Positions 1-6,420 of a DNA stretch of 6,672 nt are shown one piece after another (within the stretch, counting starts at the first letter, position 1; every line of letters starts with the position of its first letter). Origin of the DNA: Lachnospiraceae bacterium UBA3332. Lineage in GTDB: Bacteria; Bacillota; Clostridia; Lachnospirales; Lachnospiraceae. The position numbers and the translations under genes are program-made. The notes beneath the pieces were generated by a model. That model was given only the letters and a program-made list of their open reading frames with translations, had not been told where the DNA came from and did no database searches. The stretch lies in the NCBI GenBank assembly GCA_002361095.1, contig DERU01000113.1:1-6672 (forward strand), in the 5' to 3' direction.

Positions 1-4
1 GATA

Positions 5-1303
5 TCATTCCATGCGCAGCCGTTCCACAATACTTTGTTTCTCCACATTTTTAAAACACCAAAACGGAATCAGAACCGCAAAGAGCAGCAAAATAGGGGT
101 ACAGATTTGCAGCGGCAGCAAAGTAAAGTGAAACGTGGTAAAGCCGCCCTCCGTCATGGCCCGGATTCCTATCCCTACCGCCAAAAAGCTGATAAAGTAG
201 GATACGGCCAACGTAATGGCCGCATAGGCAAGCCCCTCGCATACCAGCATCCTGCAAAGCTGTTTTTGGGTCATGCCCACGCTCTGCATCATGGCAAATT
301 CCCGTCTGCGGGATACAATAGCCGTCACCATGGAATTGACAAAGTTCAATATCCCCACCATGGCAATGACCACGCTGACCGCGTTTCCCATAACCGCAGC
401 AGAACGTCTTTCCGTTTCGTACTGTTCGGCCATTGTTTTGCGGGATTCCACCGGCAGGTACCGGAAGAACTGCATGCCGCCCCGGTTGGGTGGAGGGGCC
501 GACAGCCAGAACATAGCCGCCTCCCGCAAAGCCCTCCGCATCAAAACTGCCCTCCAGCAGGTACCTGTCCTGCGTGGCCGCTTCCAGGGCAATACCGTCC
601 ATCCCATAAAGCACTGCGTTCATTTTGCCACTCTCCATCGCTTTCCGAAAGGCTTTGGGGCCATCCGGCTCATAAGACCCCCAGTCTGCCAGCATCTCTT
701 CCGTGTAAAAGGCTTTCATATTCTCCGCCGTCCGCGCATCGATCTTCCACACAAACTGGTGCGAATACTGGCGTCCAACCGCTTCCACTCCCGCAAAAGA
801 CGTAATCTGTTGCGTCAAATCGCTCCCCAGCGTTTTTCCCTGCGGATCATAGCCGCCGATATAATCCTCCGCCGTGGCATCCGCCAACGCAAAATCGGCA
901 ACCGTCAAATCCGCCAGATATTTTTCCATATCAAAAGCGGCGTTCTTTGCATAAAAACAACTCAGCAGCACTAAGCCAAAAGACAGGGAACAAATCACCG
1001 TAACCGTGCGCCGTTTATTGCGTCCCAAATTTGCCCACGCCATAGCCCGCAGGGAAGCGCCCTTTTTGCCATGCCTTGCTTTTCCGCCTGTTACATCTGC
1101 GTCGTTCATACGCAAGGCCTCCATGGGGGAAACCCGGCCTGCCAGCCGCGCCGGACGCAGACAGGAAACCAACACCGTGCCCCATGCAAAGGCTGCGGAT
1201 CCGATAAAGATCACCGGATTTAAAGATGCCCGACCGGCGTCTCCCAAAATCCCGGTAAAAGCGGGAGACAGCACACCCCCAGTATCCGGCCCAAAAACTG
1301 CAT
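5..1303 (-). pseudogene. Second FtsX-type ABC transporter permease, decayed (5' deletion, internal deletion, frame changes)
   Basis: This is the remnant of a membrane permease that would pair with the ATPase and first permease upstream. Visible parts, in order, are the end of the first FtsX domain (LSPAFTGILGD, a membrane helix, then VSPMEALR), the linker helix with TVTVICSLSFGLVLLSCFY, part of the second extracellular domain, and a second FtsX domain with the hallmark MMQSVGMTQKQLCRML, two more helices and the typical ending KQSIVERLRME. It is a paralogue of the first permease: GSFDAEGFAGGGYVLAVG aligns with GSFDGGAFASGKYVLAAG there. About 330 N-terminal residues are missing. The frame starting at the ATG at 1303 (MQFLGRILG) joins the rest only if one G is added to the G5 run at 1276-1280. 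Near 480-505 the frame changes again and roughly 50-60 residues are lost compared with the paralogue. It starts two bases after the first permease's stop codon. Almost certainly non-functional unless the sequence is faulty. Confidence 0.85.
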
Positions 1304-1304
1304 T

Positions 1305-3758
1305 TTATTCCGTCGGCAGCATACGGTTGTGTATGCTGCCCTTGGTTATAAAATGCAGGCTAAAGAGGGGAACCGCTATGGAAAGGACCGCCGCCGCTGC
1401 CATAAAACCCCAAAGCGGAACCGCAGAAAATGTATAGGCCATGCTCCAGGATTCCATGGCCTCTACGATTTCGGGCATGGCAAAGCGGTCAAACCAAAGG
1501 GTTATCGGCGCAATAAAGGCAACCGTCAGCAGCGCATGAAAGCCTCCTTCCAAAACCAGCAGGCGGTTAAGTTGCGAACGGGTCATGCCCAAGCCCTCAT
1601 ACAGCGCAAACTCGCTTTTACGGCCCACCGTTTTTACGAACAGCATATTGGCATAATTGATAAGCGATATCGCTCCCAACACTAGGCCGATCACCAATTC
1701 CGGCAATACCATATTCAAACGCGCCGTCTCAAAGTTCTTCTGGTAATCGCTGCGTCTTGTAATCCCCACGCCCCGGTTCAGTTCCCGTTCATACGCGTCC
1801 AAATACGCCTCAAAGTCCGCCTGCATACCGCTGTCAATATGCACTGCCAGCTGCCGGTATCCCTGTCCCGGAAACAGTCTGTCAAAACTCTGTGCCGGAA
1901 GGATATAAGCAATGTGAAAAGCCATCTCACCTGCCGCCGGAGTGGAAATCCCTTCACGATACGCCCCCGCTGCCAGTACATATTTTCCGGAAGCAAAAGC
2001 GCCCCCGTCAAAGCTGCCGCTGGTAAACGGACAGTTTTCCAGTACAAAATCCAAATAGGCCCCGTCCAGACCGATGACCAGGCCGATGTATGTCCCGTCC
2101 TGTTCCAGCCGGTTCAGTCCCCCGCACCAGTCCGGATACCCTTTCTGGGAATCCCGCAAAGTCAGTTCCCCCTCGTATGGCTGGTCATAATACGTTCCGA
2201 TACGTTCACGCAGCTGTTTCGATGCCTGCAGCTGTACCTCCCTGCTTTTGAGCGTACTCACAGAAGTGACCTCCGGACGGCCGCGCAGTTCCTCCACATT
2301 TTCTTCCCCGATTCCCCGATTTTTCTCGTTATACTTCTGAAAAGAAAGATAAGCGGAACCGTCGCAAATACTGTAATCCCATGGGGACATCACGGAAAGA
2401 TATAAATCCTGCTTCACACTGACATACCGGATCCACACGGCGTTTAGCAGCAGTACCGCTGCCAACATAGAAACCACCGACAAAAAGGTACGCCACCGGC
2501 CGCTTCCCAACGCACGCAGCGCCAATTGCACCAATGTAATTCTTCCGTCGCCGCCCCGCCTGCAGACAAAACCCCTGGGGGAAACGAAGCGAACGGCCTG
2601 CGCCGGGGTCATGCCGTACAGGCGTGCCGTCGCCGCAAAATAAGCGGTGAAAACCGTAACCAGCATACTTAACGCTGCCCAGGCAAAAGGCTTCCAGGAC
2701 AAAAAATAAAGCGCAGGATTTTCCTCCATTCCCGAAATGATCCGGCCCGTAATAACGATATGCAGGAAAAAACCCAACGCCCAGCCGGGAACCAATGCCG
2801 GCAAAGATACCGCCCACGCCTGCCCAAACAGCATCCGCCGGATCTGTCTGGGCGTCATCCCCAGGGATTTAAGGCCTGCCAAAAGCAGCATATCCCGTTC
2901 GGCCGCCACATGAACAATGCAGTATATCATCCAAAACCCACATAGCAGCACGGATACTGCCGGAGCATAATAAGACATCGCCCGCTTGCCGGCCATCTCC
3001 CTGCGGGCATCGTTATAAGCAAGATTCACGGTATAACCGATTCCGCAGATTCCCTGCTCTTTCAAAATAGCCGCCGCCTGCTCTTCCAGCTGCCCGGAGT
3101 GATACAGGTCAACCCCCAGCGTCACATTCCGGGCACTTTCCCGCGCATAGTCTGCCGCCAAAGCCTGTGCGGTATCCGCGCTGATCCATGCGCATGCCTC
3201 AGTATAATTCATAGGACTCGCCCAAAATCCGCACAGGGTAAACATAGAAGTGTGCTCCCCGCCCTCTGTGTCCGTCCACTTCAGTTTTACCGGCGCGCCC
3301 GTTTCATGCGGCACCCCCAGCGAATCCATGGTAAACTCGTCCAACGCGATCTCACCGTAATGTTTTGGCAGCCTTCCTACCGCAGGCACGGATAACACCG
3401 TCTCCGCATAATCCCGGTCTGCCACGGCCAGTTTCACTACCCGCCGTCCCATCATGGGATCGGACAGCCGCCCGATTATACCGATCCGTACAGAACGCTT
3501 CACGCCGGCGTTTCCCGCAATCGCATCCGCCTGCCCTTTCGTAAGGCCGGTATAGAGGATCTGGCTGGCAGAACCATAAGCATACTGATCGTTTAAAAGA
3601 AAAGCGTTCTTCACGGAACTTCCCAGCAAAAAAACAAAGGAATACAAAGCGGTAACCAACATTGCCGCCGATACCAAAATCATGGTTTTCATACGATGAA
3701 ACCGAAAATCCCGCCTTACCAGCGTACGGCAAATCCCAAGATTATTATTGGCAAGCAT
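1305..3758 (-). CDS. FtsX-type ABC transporter permease (817 aa)
   Basis: Integral membrane subunit of a MacB/BceB-like ABC system; such proteins work in export or removal of antimicrobial peptides, lipoproteins or other envelope-active compounds, but the substrate cannot be told from sequence. Approximate architecture: TM1 at residues 26-48, large extracellular domain to about 262, TM2 264-286, FtsX coupling segment LKSLGMTPRQIRRM near 297-310, TM3 and TM4 to about 378, the MTPAQAVRF motif, TM5 424-445, a second extracellular domain to about 680, then TM6 and a repeat of the coupling segment (YEGLGMTRSQLNRLLVLE, about 720-738), and two final helices. This double-FtsX layout of about 800 residues is the usual full length. 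The ATG at 3758 overlaps the ATPase stop (TGATG) and is preceded by GGGGGAG, so the two genes are translationally coupled. A GTG one codon earlier is the alternative start. The end (KGSIHNRMLPTE) is a normal family C-terminus. No lesion seen. Confidence 0.93.
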   Translation of the reverse strand: MLANNNLGICRTLVRRDFRFHRMKTMILVSAAMLVTALYSFVFLLGSSVKNAFLLNDQYAYGSASQILYTGLTKGQADAIAGNAGVKRSVRIGIIGRLSDPMMGRRVVKLAVADRDYAETVLSVPAVGRLPKHYGEIALDEFTMDSLGVPHETGAPVKLKWTDTEGGEHTSMFTLCGFWASPMNYTEACAWISADTAQALAADYARESARNVTLGVDLYHSGQLEEQAAAILKEQGICGIGYTVNLAYNDARREMAGKRAMSYYAPAVSVLLCGFWMIYCIVHVAAERDMLLLAGLKSLGMTPRQIRRMLFGQAWAVSLPALVPGWALGFFLHIVITGRIISGMEENPALYFLSWKPFAWAALSMLVTVFTAYFAATARLYGMTPAQAVRFVSPRGFVCRRGGDGRITLVQLALRALGSGRWRTFLSVVSMLAAVLLLNAVWIRYVSVKQDLYLSVMSPWDYSICDGSAYLSFQKYNEKNRGIGEENVEELRGRPEVTSVSTLKSREVQLQASKQLRERIGTYYDQPYEGELTLRDSQKGYPDWCGGLNRLEQDGTYIGLVIGLDGAYLDFVLENCPFTSGSFDGGAFASGKYVLAAGAYREGISTPAAGEMAFHIAYILPAQSFDRLFPGQGYRQLAVHIDSGMQADFEAYLDAYERELNRGVGITRRSDYQKNFETARLNMVLPELVIGLVLGAISLINYANMLFVKTVGRKSEFALYEGLGMTRSQLNRLLVLEGGFHALLTVAFIAPITLWFDRFAMPEIVEAMESWSMAYTFSAVPLWGFMAAAAVLSIAVPLFSLHFITKGSIHNRMLPTE

Positions 3759-4435
3759 CACGTCTCCCCCTGCGCCTGGATGCGTCCGTCCCCGATGCGC
3801 ACGACCCGGTCGGCCATTTGGACAATTTCCAGATTGTGGGTAATCATCACCAAGGTCTGGCCGTACGTTTCCACCGACAGCTTCAACAGCCCCAGAACAT
3901 TCTGGCTGCTCTTGGAATCTAAATTTCCGGTAGGTTCATCCGCCAAAACAACGGACGGTTTGGCAAGCAGCGCCCTCGCAATGGCCACACGCTGCCGTCC
4001 GCCGCCGGAAAGTTCGTGGGGATATGCGTGCAGCCGTTGCTTTAACCCCAACAGTCCGGAAATCTCGTCAAAAAAGGCCCGGTCGAAAGCTTCGCCCGCA
4101 AGGCTCAGGGGAAAAAGAATATTCTCCCTGACCGTGAGCGTGGGAATCAAATTAAAATTCTGGTACACAAAGCCGACCTGCTTACGGCGAAACACCGCCA
4201 GTTCTTTTTCCGAAAGACCGGCCAGATTGACGCCGTCCACCAGAATTTCCCCCTCGTCGGGCGTATCGAGTCCCCCGATCATATTCAGCAATGTAGTTTT
4301 TCCCGAACCGGATACGCCGATGACGGCCGTAAATTTCCCTTTTTCGATGGCAAGGTCAATTCCGTCCAAGGCCTTTACCGCGCTTTCTCCCTTTCCGAAC
4401 GTCTTTCGCAAGCCATGTATGGTAATAATATCCAT
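3758..4435 (-). CDS. ABC transporter ATP-binding protein, MacB/LolD/BceA type (225 aa)
   Basis: Cytoplasmic ATPase that powers the adjoining FtsX-type permease. All nucleotide-binding motifs are present: Walker A GVSGSGKT (residues 40-47), Q-loop YQNFNLIP (Q92), signature LSGGG followed by RQRVAIARAL (142-155), Walker B VVLADE with catalytic glutamate 167, D-loop NLD and switch histidine H200 (ITHN). The length of 225 residues and the ADEPTGNLDS stretch are typical of the MacB/LolD/BceA class. The signature reads LSGGG rather than LSGGQ, a departure from consensus worth checking. I chose the ATG at 4435 because the protein then begins MDIITIHGL, as family members do, and GGGGAG sits six bases upstream; an ATG at 4453 would add MYGERI. 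The gene follows a histidine kinase stub by 39 bases and overlaps the permease start, so it is part of an operon. It appears intact. Confidence 0.95.
   Translation of the reverse strand: MDIITIHGLRKTFGKGESAVKALDGIDLAIEKGKFTAVIGVSGSGKTTLLNMIGGLDTPDEGEILVDGVNLAGLSEKELAVFRRKQVGFVYQNFNLIPTLTVRENILFPLSLAGEAFDRAFFDEISGLLGLKQRLHAYPHELSGGGRQRVAIARALLAKPSVVLADEPTGNLDSKSSQNVLGLLKLSVETYGQTLVMITHNLEIVQMADRVVRIGDGRIQAQGET
3764..3770 (-). promoter_or_regulatory. Shine-Dalgarno site of the first permease, inside the ATPase gene
   Basis: GGGGGAG lies five bases before the ATG at 3758 and within the last codons of the ATPase gene. Together with the TGATG stop/start overlap it supports translational coupling of ATPase and permease and favours the ATG over the GTG one codon upstream. 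Confidence 0.7.
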
Positions 4436-4441
4436 GATACG

Positions 4442-4447
4442 CTCCCC
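4442..4447 (-). promoter_or_regulatory. Shine-Dalgarno site that sets the ATPase start
   Basis: GGGGAG is six bases before the ATG at 4435. It falls inside the coding sequence if the earlier ATG at 4453 were used, and that ATG has no comparable site, so 4435 is the better start. Confidence 0.65.
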
Positions 4448-4474
4448 GTACATTTCATCGTAAGTTTCCGGTTT

Positions 4475-4639
4475 TCATGCCGATTGCGACAAAAGATAAA
4501 CCGAAAACGTGGTTCCCTCTCCTATTTTTGATTTTACACTGATATATCCTTTCTGACGAATCATAATACCGTTGGCCAGATACAGCCCCAACCCCACACC
4601 CTCCTCGCCGGATGCCTCCCGTGCGTGGTAAAATTTCGA
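4475..4639 (-). pseudogene. Sensor histidine kinase, C-terminal stub (54 codons)
   Basis: The reading frame encodes the last part of a HATPase_c domain: SKFYHAREASGEEG corresponds to the F box, GVGLGLYLAN to the G2 box, and GYISVKSKIGEGTTFSVYL is the usual closing strand pair of sensor kinases, followed by a TGA at 4477-4475. Everything upstream (sensor segment, dimerisation/phosphoacceptor helix with its histidine, N and G1 boxes) is missing; the frame meets a TAA at 4642-4640 directly before SKFYHARE. No response regulator gene is present between this stub and spmB. The homology call is confident because motif order and spacing are right. In intact relatives such a kinase, with its regulator, controls the ABC genes directly downstream. 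It cannot work as a kinase and is best read as a deletion remnant. Confidence 0.85.
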
Positions 4640-4647
4640 TTATAACA
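4639..4647 (-). promoter_or_regulatory. Extended -10 promoter candidate reading into the ABC genes
   Basis: On the minus strand the bases TGTTATAAT form an extended -10 element (TG-n-TATAAT) with a perfect -10 hexamer. No good -35 is visible 17 bases upstream, but extended -10 promoters can do without one. Transcription would begin near 4632, inside the kinase stub, and read into the ATPase and permease. It lies exactly where the kinase frame is cut off. Confidence 0.5.
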
Positions 4648-4679
4648 CATTCCACCGCTTTTTGGGTATCACTTCCGTA

Positions 4680-4706
4680 CCGTAAATTGCCGGCTGCTTT
4701 TTACGG
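4680..4706 (-). terminator. Hairpin after spmB, possible weak terminator
   Basis: In the 87 bases between the spmB stop and the kinase stub there is a seven-base inverted repeat (CCGTAAA / TTTACGG) with a 13-base loop. It begins 20 bases after the spmB stop, as a terminator would, but there is no run of U after it on the minus strand, so termination is doubtful. Confidence 0.3.
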
Positions 4707-4726
4707 GCAAGGTTATGTATGGAAAT

Positions 4727-5254
4727 TTACATCATCCCCGCCATCACAATGCTCATTGCCACCCCTGCTGCCGTTGCAGCCAGCGCGCCTGCGAGCGTAT
4801 AGCGTGTTTTGGTCACCTTCGCCGCCAGAAAATAAACGGACATGGTATAAAAACAGGTTTCCGTGCAGCTCATCATAATGGACGTGACCAGACCGATGTA
4901 AGAGTCCGTTCCGTAGGTTTTAAAAATATCCAGAACCAGCCCCGTCGCTGCGGAAGAAGAAAACAGTTTAATAAAAATAAGGGGAACCAAATCGGAGGGC
5001 AGCCCGATACCCTCCGTCAGATTTCCTGCCATCTGTCCCAAAAGCCCCAGAAACCCGGAAGCGCGCAGAATTCCCACCGCCATCATCAGGCCCACCAGAG
5101 TGGGCATAATCTGTACCACCGTCTTTAGCCCGTCTCCCGCTCCCTTGATAAAATCCTCATATACGTGGCTTCCGTTCACAAGTCCATAGGCCACAATATA
5201 AAAAATTAACGCCGGAATAATGATGCTGGAAATGTGCGACAAGACATTTGCCAT
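4727..5254 (-). CDS. spmB: Spore maturation protein B (nucleoside recognition/gate domain, 175 aa)
   Basis: Membrane protein needed, with SpmA, for normal spore core dehydration and heat resistance in Bacillus and Clostridium. The sequence begins with a hydrophobic helix (SSIIIPALIFYIVAYGLV, about 9-26), then a gate domain: FIKGAGDGLKTVVQIMPTLVG (36-55, shown here broken as FIKGAGDGLK and TVVQIMPTLVG), a helix with GLMMAVGILRASG, then LVPLIFIKLFSSSAATG, the family segment SCTETCFYTMSVYFLAAK (129-146) with KTRY after it, and a last helix. The length matches the family (about 175-180 residues). The ATG at 5254 has AGGAAG seven bases upstream and gives the expected N-terminus; a TTG at 5275 would add seven residues. 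Oddly, spmA, which normally lies just upstream and often overlaps, is absent: the upstream 350 bases contain no SpmA-like frame. The gene itself is intact. Confidence 0.9.
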   Translation of the reverse strand: MANVLSHISSIIIPALIFYIVAYGLVNGSHVYEDFIKGAGDGLKTVVQIMPTLVGLMMAVGILRASGFLGLLGQMAGNLTEGIGLPSDLVPLIFIKLFSSSAATGLVLDIFKTYGTDSYIGLVTSIMMSCTETCFYTMSVYFLAAKVTKTRYTLAGALAATAAGVAMSIVMAGMM

Positions 5255-5436
5255 CCTTTTGCTTCCTTTTCGCAAACATTCTCTTTTTTCATCTTATTCC
5301 CGTTTGGCCGGATTCATTCTCCCGGCTTTCTGACATGCGGACGCGGATATACCCATTTACCCATTTGCCCCTCCGCCACCCATGCCCTCCTGTCCCGGCC
5401 GCAAAATTGATTTCCATGCTTTATGCAAAAGTTTTG
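5255..5436. other. Region upstream of spmB without a recognisable gene
   Basis: About 180 bases between spmB and the divergent MATE promoter; with the MATE leader the whole gap between the two start codons is about 350 bases. It holds an eight-base tandem repeat (ACCCATTT twice, 5351-5366), a small hairpin (GCCGG at 5307-5311 with CCGGC at 5322-5326), and two short minus-strand frames: 42 codons (5417-5289) and 16 codons (5364-5314, after GGAGGGG). Neither resembles SpmA or any protein I know. The base composition shifts from GC-rich to AT-rich near 5400, so a junction between segments of different origin may lie here. No convincing sporulation sigma-factor promoter was found. Confidence 0.5.
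5262..5267 (-). promoter_or_regulatory. Shine-Dalgarno site of spmB
   Basis: AGGAAG seven bases before the ATG at 5254. It would lie inside the coding region if the TTG at 5275 were used, so it supports the ATG. Confidence 0.6.
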
Positions 5437-5465
5437 TTGACTTTGGGAAATTCCAATGCTACAAT
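5437..5465 (+). promoter_or_regulatory. Sigma-A type promoter of the MATE gene
   Basis: TTGACT (5437-5442) and TACAAT (5460-5465) are separated by exactly 17 bases; each hexamer differs from consensus at one base. Transcription would start near 5472, leaving a leader of about 135 bases before the ATG at 5608. The spacer contains an imperfect palindrome, TTGGGAAATTCCAA (5443-5456), which could be a repressor site. Confidence 0.75.
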
Positions 5466-5507
5466 AATTCTGCTTGTCAGAGGACTTGCAATCAAACAGG
5501 ATTGTTG

Positions 5508-5543
5508 AAGTGGGATAAGACCGTTTTGGGCTTTATCCCACTT
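5508..5543 (+). promoter_or_regulatory. Strong leader hairpin, attenuator or terminator-like
   Basis: A perfect 11-base inverted repeat (AAGTGGGATAA at 5508-5518, TTATCCCACTT at 5533-5543) with a 14-base loop lies between promoter and gene. It is followed by TTGGTTT, a poor U tract, so it could act as an attenuator or as an RNA-stabilising stem. Its right arm can also pair with a later segment (5557-5565), which makes it a candidate switch. Confidence 0.5.
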
Positions 5544-5557
5544 TTGGTTTACATAGG

Positions 5558-5583
5558 GGATAAGGCTGAAAGATAATTTATCC
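5558..5583 (+). promoter_or_regulatory. Second leader hairpin
   Basis: GGATAA (5558-5563) can pair with TTATCC (5578-5583) across a 14-base loop. The left arm repeats the GGGATAA of the first hairpin's left arm, so it can instead pair with the first hairpin's right arm (5531-5539 with 5557-5565, nine pairs including one G-U). The stem is short, so on its own it is weak. Confidence 0.3.
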
Positions 5584-5585
5584 TG

Positions 5586-5600
5586 CTTCCTTTATGGAGG
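5586..5600 (+). promoter_or_regulatory. Shine-Dalgarno site of the MATE gene within a small stem
   Basis: GGAGG (5596-5600) is seven bases before the ATG at 5608 and is a strong ribosome site. CTTCC directly upstream (5586-5590) can pair with it across the five-base loop TTTAT, with one G-U pair, which could partly hide the ribosome site. Confidence 0.55.
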
Positions 5601-5607
5601 TATCTAT

Positions 5608-6397
5608 ATGAACACAAAAACAAAATCTTTGTTTGGCTACGTCTTTCCGGCACTGGGAGGATTATTTGTAACCTATCTTTACAATGTTGTTGACGGTATC
5701 TTTGTCGGTCAAGGCGTCGGCTCTGCAGCTCTGAACTGCGCATTACGTCTTTCAACATTGATTTTTCACTGATAAAGAAGATCTGCAGGCGTGGTGTGCC
5801 GGAAGCAGTTACACAGCTGACAACGCCTGTCAATGCGCTTTGCTATAACCTCATGTTAGCAAGACTAATTGGAGATATTGGCGTTTCAACTTTCAGCGTT
5901 TTGAGTTTTATTTACTCTCTCGCAAACGCAATTCTTTCCGGCGTGGCACAAGGCTTACAACCTCTTTGGGGATATTGCTGCGGCAGACAAGATACAGAGG
6001 AAATGGACTGGTATTTCCGTAGGGGCATCATCATCAACCTTATTTTGTCGATTTTGATTTACATTGGCCTGTTTTTCTTTGATGTGCCGGTCGCATTTTT
6101 AATAAAGAAACAGCTTTGGTACAGACAGCCGCGGCAGCTTTGCCTATATTCAGCTTGTCATTCATCCCTATGGCATTGAACTTGATTTTTACCGCCTTTC
6201 TTTTCTCTACAAAGAGAACGGGCGCAGCAGACGTCATAGCCATCAGCAGGGGAATTGCAGTGAAAGCGCTTGCTATTTTCTGTATTCCCATCCTCTTTGG
6301 CAGCGATGCAATCTGGATTGCTCCGTTTGCTGCGGAAACTGTAACGCTTGTTCTCGCTATTGTGTTATGCAAAACAAGTAAATTAGTTTCCCAATAA
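5608..6397 (+). pseudogene. MATE-family multidrug efflux transporter, broken by internal deletion and a frameshift
   Basis: MATE proteins are 12-helix antiporters that expel drugs or metabolites using a sodium or proton gradient. The gene starts normally at the ATG at 5608 (MNTKTKSLFGYVFPALGG, then TYLYNVVDGIFVGQGVGSAA, the TM1 signature). After GSAA the sequence jumps at about 5732 into a different frame encoding ELRITSFNIDFSLIKKI and then VPEAVTQLTTPVNALCYN, the start of the second MATE half (TM7), through GVAQGLQPLWGYC. The original frame ends at 5772. A second frame change lies in the T5 run at 6096-6100; with one more T the protein would continue FFNKETALVQTAAAALPIF and then FSTKRTGAADVIAISRG to the stop at 6397. 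About 263 codons remain of the usual 445-455, so about 185 residues (TM2 to TM6) are lost. The product cannot be a working transporter. Confidence 0.88.
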
Positions 6398-6420
6398 TGT
6401 GCATATTCAAAAGAAACCGG

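Noticed and set aside
35..805. Long plus-strand open frame of 256 codons opposite the second permease
   Set aside because: Translation is rich in Arg, His, Pro and Ser with no domain; it is the antisense shadow of the GC-rich permease remnant.
3696..4463. Plus-strand open frame of 255 codons opposite the ATPase
   Set aside because: Antisense shadow; the minus strand carries every ABC ATPase motif, while this frame has only low-complexity Ser/Arg/Pro content.
4455..4655. Minus-strand frame of 66 codons over the kinase stub
   Set aside because: It is an alternate frame; the neighbouring frame encodes the F and G2 boxes of a histidine kinase ending at 4475.
5330..5362. Possible sigma-G type promoter for spmB (GTAAA, 18 bases, CATGTCA)
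   Set aside because: Each element misses a key base of the consensus, and spmAB in Bacillus is under sigma-E, whose motif is not seen here.
5489..5505. Small hairpin CAATC / GATTG in the MATE leader
   Set aside because: Only five pairs and weak; no clear role beside the much stronger stem directly after it.
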